This document shows positions 61,134 to 64,000 of a stretch of DNA of 64,000 nt, in pieces. The DNA lies in assembly GCF_004342485.1 (NCBI RefSeq), contig NZ_SMBU01000001.1:186001-250000 (forward strand), given 5' to 3'. This stretch comes from Roseateles saccharophilus. GTDB lineage: Bacteria > Pseudomonadota > Gammaproteobacteria > Burkholderiales > Burkholderiaceae_C. The stretch's first letter is position 1, and every line of letters starts with the position of its first letter. Made by a program: the position numbers and the translations under genes. Under the pieces are notes generated by a model. The model was given only the letters and a program-made list of their open reading frames with translations. It did not search any database and was not told the origin of the DNA.

Positions 61134-62423
61134 ATGAAACGCGGCTTCTACACCATCATGTCGGCGCAGTTCTTCAGCTCGCTGGCTGATAACGCGCTGT
61201 TCGTGGCCGCCATCGAATTGCTGCGCTCCTCCGGTGCCGCCGAGTGGCAGCGCGCCGCGCTGGTGCCGATGTTCGCGCTGTTCTACGTCGTGCTGGCCCC
61301 CTTCGTCGGCGCCTTCGCCGACGCGGTGCCCAAGGGCAAGGTCATGTTCTATTCCAACAGCATCAAGGTGGTGGGTTGCCTGATGATGCTGTTCGGCACC
61401 CATCCGCTGGCGGCCTATGCCATCGTCGGCCTGGGCGCGGCGGCCTACTCGCCGGCCAAGTACGGCATCCTGACCGAACTGCTGCCGCCCTCCCAGCTCG
61501 TCAAGGCCAATGGCTGGATCGAGGGCCTGACCATCGCCTCCATCATCCTCGGCGTGCTGCTCGGCGGCCAGCTGGTGGGCGAGCGCGTGTCGCATGTGCT
61601 GCTGTCCTTCGACCTGCCGCTGATCGACACCGGCATCGACACGCCGCCCGAGGCCGCCATTGCCAGCCTGCTGGGCCTGTACGTGGTGGCGGCGCTGTTC
61701 AACCTGCGCATCCCGCGCACCTCGGCGCCGCTGCAGCCCTTTGCGCACAGCGTCGTCGGCCTGGTGCGCGACTTCTCCTCCTGCAACAGCCAGCTCTGGC
61801 AGGACAAGCTCGGCCAGATCTCGCTGGCCGTGACGACGCTGTTCTGGGGCGCGACCAGCAATCTGCGCTATATCGTGCTGGCCTGGGCCGCCGCGGCCCT
61901 GGGCTATGGCATGACGCAGGCGTCGTCCCTGGTCGGCGTGGTGGCCATCGGCACCGCGGTGGGCGCGGTGGTGGCCTCGATGGTCAGCCGGCTGGACCGG
62001 GCCACGGGCGTCATCCCGCTGGGCATCGCGATGGGCCTGCTGGTCATCTTCATGAATTTCATCAGCAACGCCTGGGTGGCGGCGCCCTTCCTGATGATCC
62101 TGGGTGCCATCGGCGGCTACCTCGTCGTGCCGATGAACGCGCTGCTGCAGCACCGTGGCCACAACCTGATGGGTGCGGGCCGCAGCATCGCCGTGCAGAA
62201 CTTCAACGAGCAGGCCTGCATCCTCGGCATGGGCGCCTTCTACACGGCCATGACCAAGTTCGGCCTGTCGGTGTTCGGCGCCATCACCATCTTCGGCCTG
62301 GTCGTGGCCGCCGCGATGTGGTGGATCCGCGGCTGGCACCAGCGCAATCTCGTCGAGTACAAGGACGAGGTCGAGCATCTTCTCGATGTCGCCCGGACCG
62401 ACCACATCCCGCAGGACAGATAG
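61134..62423 (+). CDS. lplT: Lysophospholipid transporter LplT
   Basis: 429 aa, MFS-like with about twelve helices. Motifs LADNALFVAAIELLRSSGAA and AAYSPAKYGILTELLPPSQL match LplT, which flips lysophospholipids back across the inner membrane for reacylation. The acyltransferase partner Aas is not fused or adjacent. The promoter lies in the 119-bp gap to alr. Housekeeping type. Confidence 0.9.
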   Translation: MKRGFYTIMSAQFFSSLADNALFVAAIELLRSSGAAEWQRAALVPMFALFYVVLAPFVGAFADAVPKGKVMFYSNSIKVVGCLMMLFGTHPLAAYAIVGLGAAAYSPAKYGILTELLPPSQLVKANGWIEGLTIASIILGVLLGGQLVGERVSHVLLSFDLPLIDTGIDTPPEAAIASLLGLYVVAALFNLRIPRTSAPLQPFAHSVVGLVRDFSSCNSQLWQDKLGQISLAVTTLFWGATSNLRYIVLAWAAAALGYGMTQASSLVGVVAIGTAVGAVVASMVSRLDRATGVIPLGIAMGLLVIFMNFISNAWVAAPFLMILGAIGGYLVVPMNALLQHRGHNLMGAGRSIAVQNFNEQACILGMGAFYTAMTKFGLSVFGAITIFGLVVAAAMWWIRGWHQRNLVEYKDEVEHLLDVARTDHIPQDR

Positions 62424-62456
62424 CCCACTCCCCGCCGGCTGCGCCGGCCGACTCAT

Positions 62457-63425
62457 TCACGAGGTCGGAGTGCTTGCGCCACGGCCTTTTCGGCCCGAGG
62501 TCGGCTGGATCAGGTGCTTGCCCTCCAGCACCATCTCGATGGCCTCGCTCCAGGCGCGGGCGATCTTGAAGCAGCCGCTGTGGTTGAGGTGGATCTCGTT
62601 GTGCCAGTCGCCGCTGATGCCGGTCGAGCCCGGCGCGGCCAGGGCCAGCGGCACGGTGGTGGAGTCGAACACGAACAGGCCGGGGAAGGCCTCCTTGTCG
62701 GCGGCCATGCTCTTGAGCAGCTGGGCGAGATGGAAGACCATCAGCCGGCTCACCGCCGCCCAGTCGGCCGCCGGCACGCCATAGGTCTTCAGCGCCGGGT
62801 AGAGCCAGGGGCCGCTGGCGGCACCCAGGTCGTCGTTGCTCTCGGCGCCGGCCGGGCGCGGCATGGGCACGGCATAGCAGTGCATGAAGACGGGCTTGCC
62901 CGTGGACGGCCCCTGGTCGCGCAGGCTCAGCAGGTGCTTGACGTTGGCGCGCAGATAGCCGGCATAGGTGGCCCAGCCGGGCTCGGAGAAGTAGCGCGCG
63001 ACGCCGGCCGAGGGCGGGCCCCATTCGGTCTGGCGGCGCAGCAGGCGCAGCTCCAGCGGGATGGGCGTGCCGTCCCAGTTCTGCGCCGGTGTGCGGGCGG
63101 CGGCGATGAGGTCGTTGCCGCCGACGGAGAGCAGCACGCCGTCCCAGGCCGGGGCCTCGGTGCCGGCCAGCAGCCTGACGAAGTCGGGGCTGGATTGCAG
63201 GTCCACCATGTGCGACAGCGCATTGCCCGTGCCGGCGCAGTTCACGGCGGCGGTGGCGGACTTGAAGACCAGCTCCTGCAGCAGATTGGCGTGGGCGTTG
63301 AGCTTGGCCGTGGCGTTGGAAAACCAGGAGTCCCCCTGGGCCAGCAGCTTCCAGCGAAAACCGCCGAGATCGGGCGGGGTGTTGCCGGCCAGGTCGGCCG
63401 GGGTGAAGCAAGCCAGGTGATCCAT
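62457..63425 (-). CDS. SGNH/GDSL-type hydrolase-like protein
   Basis: 322 aa. The order of short motifs fits the SGNH fold: AQGDSWFSNAT (Gly-Asp-Ser, about 29-39), LLSVGGNDLIAAA (GxND) and DWHNEIHLNHSG (Asp and His near the C-terminus). No signal peptide, so it seems cytoplasmic. SGNH enzymes act on esters of lipids or carbohydrates. Start at 63425 (MDHLACFTPADL); the long upstream frame is not coding. The GDSW form is unusual but seen in some bacteria. Confidence 0.75.
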   Translation of the reverse strand: MDHLACFTPADLAGNTPPDLGGFRWKLLAQGDSWFSNATAKLNAHANLLQELVFKSATAAVNCAGTGNALSHMVDLQSSPDFVRLLAGTEAPAWDGVLLSVGGNDLIAAARTPAQNWDGTPIPLELRLLRRQTEWGPPSAGVARYFSEPGWATYAGYLRANVKHLLSLRDQGPSTGKPVFMHCYAVPMPRPAGAESNDDLGAASGPWLYPALKTYGVPAADWAAVSRLMVFHLAQLLKSMAADKEAFPGLFVFDSTTVPLALAAPGSTGISGDWHNEIHLNHSGCFKIARAWSEAIEMVLEGKHLIQPTSGRKGRGASTPTS

Positions 63426-63581
63426 GAACGTGATGTTGTCCGAAGTAGCTGACCGTGGGGCGCTCCACGGAGGCAGCGCTCGAATTTCGCGCGATTGGAA
63501 GGCCAGCCGCGCGCCGGGCGCCATGCTACAAACCCTGGGAGCGCCCGCGTTAGCATGGCTCAGCTTTTTTAGGGAGGCCCC

Positions 63582-64000
63582 ATGGCCGAGAACGTGTTCG
63601 ACTTCCAGGCCCTCTCCATCCGCGGCGAGCCTGCCGACCTGGCCGCCCAGCGCGGCAAGGTGCTGCTCATCGTGAACACGGCCAGCGAGTGCGGCTTCAC
63701 GCCGCAGTTCAAGGGCCTGGAGAAGCTCTGGGAAGACTATGGCCCCAAGGGCCTGGTGGTCATCGGTTTCCCGAGCAACGAGTTCGGCGGCCAGGACCCG
63801 GGCAGCAACGACCAGATCGCGAGCTTCTGCGAGATGAACTACGGCGTCAGCTTCCCGATGATGGGGAAGATCAAGGTCAACGGCAGCGAGGCCCACCCGC
63901 TGTGGAAGTTCCTGAAGAGCGAGAAGCCGGGTTTCCTGGGCACCGAGGCGATCAAGTGGAACTTCACGAAGTTCCTCGTCGGTCGCGACGGCCAGGTCAT
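63582..64000 (+). CDS. Glutathione peroxidase, 5' part
   Basis: Reduces hydroperoxides using thiols. 140 codons are visible before the right edge. AGGGAGG precedes the ATG. The peroxidatic Cys is C37 in NTASECGFTPQF; the second conserved block is IGFPSNEFGGQDPGSND (Gln) and a third is KWNFTKFLVGRDG (Trp-Asn), completing the catalytic triad-type set. No selenocysteine codon is seen. The final 20 or so codons lie outside the window. Confidence 0.92.
   Translation, partial: MAENVFDFQALSIRGEPADLAAQRGKVLLIVNTASECGFTPQFKGLEKLWEDYGPKGLVVIGFPSNEFGGQDPGSNDQIASFCEMNYGVSFPMMGKIKVNGSEAHPLWKFLKSEKPGFLGTEAIKWNFTKFLVGRDGQV

Noticed and set aside
61089-62456. 455-codon minus-strand frame opposite lplT
   Set aside because: His/Gln/Arg-rich shadow of the lplT coding sequence.
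62424-62456. GC-rich hairpin (CCGGC/GCCGG) between lplT and the SGNH-like gene
   Set aside because: No T tract follows on either strand, so it is not called as a terminator.
1-64000. CRISPR array
   Set aside because: No regularly spaced short repeats were seen; the repeats present are IS ends, the 502-bp tandem unit and the 90-bp pair.

Overview
The window is high-GC DNA that looks like a betaproteobacterium, most likely order Burkholderiales. This is inferred from the gene content (a cytochrome c5-type protein, CzcE/Cus copper loci, DUF1326-DUF2182 neighbours) and codon bias. It has two halves. Positions 1 to about 47,700 are an accessory region: transposition genes, phage-defence genes, metal resistance and gene fragments. 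From the tRNA-Arg(CCG) at 47,746-47,821 onwards the sequence is ordinary, more GC-rich chromosomal backbone, so the tRNA probably marks the right edge of a genomic island. No integrase is visible.

Left part (1-22,300), a defence-like block. It holds a TniQ transposition protein, two small genes with their own terminators, a DprA-phosphoribosyltransferase pair and a DruA-like protein. These face an opposite-strand operon of a 956-aa unknown, a 357-aa unknown and a giant DruE-like DUF1998 helicase. An IS1182-family element (10,756-12,436, 4-bp target duplication GGTC) has landed after codon 11 of the helicase; removing it on paper restores the N-terminus exactly. Next comes a minus-strand group: a 2-TM potassium-channel-like protein, a large dynamin-like GTPase that ends in what reads as a NusA-type tandem KH domain, and a second GTPase overlapping it by four bases. 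I consider this last group the best candidate for an undescribed system.

Middle part (22,700-44,400). First come an orphan fliE-flgB pair, a chemotaxis receptor and a GGDEF-EAL protein with a ruined GGDEF site. Two copper-resistance operons follow on the minus strand. Each has a small CopL-like exported protein, a protein ending in FCRWLH and CzcE-like proteins; the larger also has cusCBA, cusF and cueR. A divergent copA ATPase operon (copA, an NAD(P)-binding protein, a SnoaL-like protein) follows. Three CueR-type promoters with the same 19-bp spacer tie these units into one apparent regulon. The 5' part of cusC is tandemly duplicated (502 bp, perfect). Imperfect 90-bp direct repeats flank the copA module.

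Right edge of the island (44,877-47,615): a CBASS-like operon of a 4-TM effector and a CD-NTase with an AGS-C-type sensor domain, followed by a truncated NucS/DUF91-like fragment and a response-regulator fragment.

Backbone (47,746-64,000): tRNA-Arg, cytochrome c, a YheT-type hydrolase, DUF1326/DUF2182, EamA transporters, ilvE, a PilZ-like protein, radA, MFS and LysE transporters, arfB, alr, lplT, an SGNH-like hydrolase and the start of a glutathione peroxidase gene. All family calls come from reading motifs; no database search was run.
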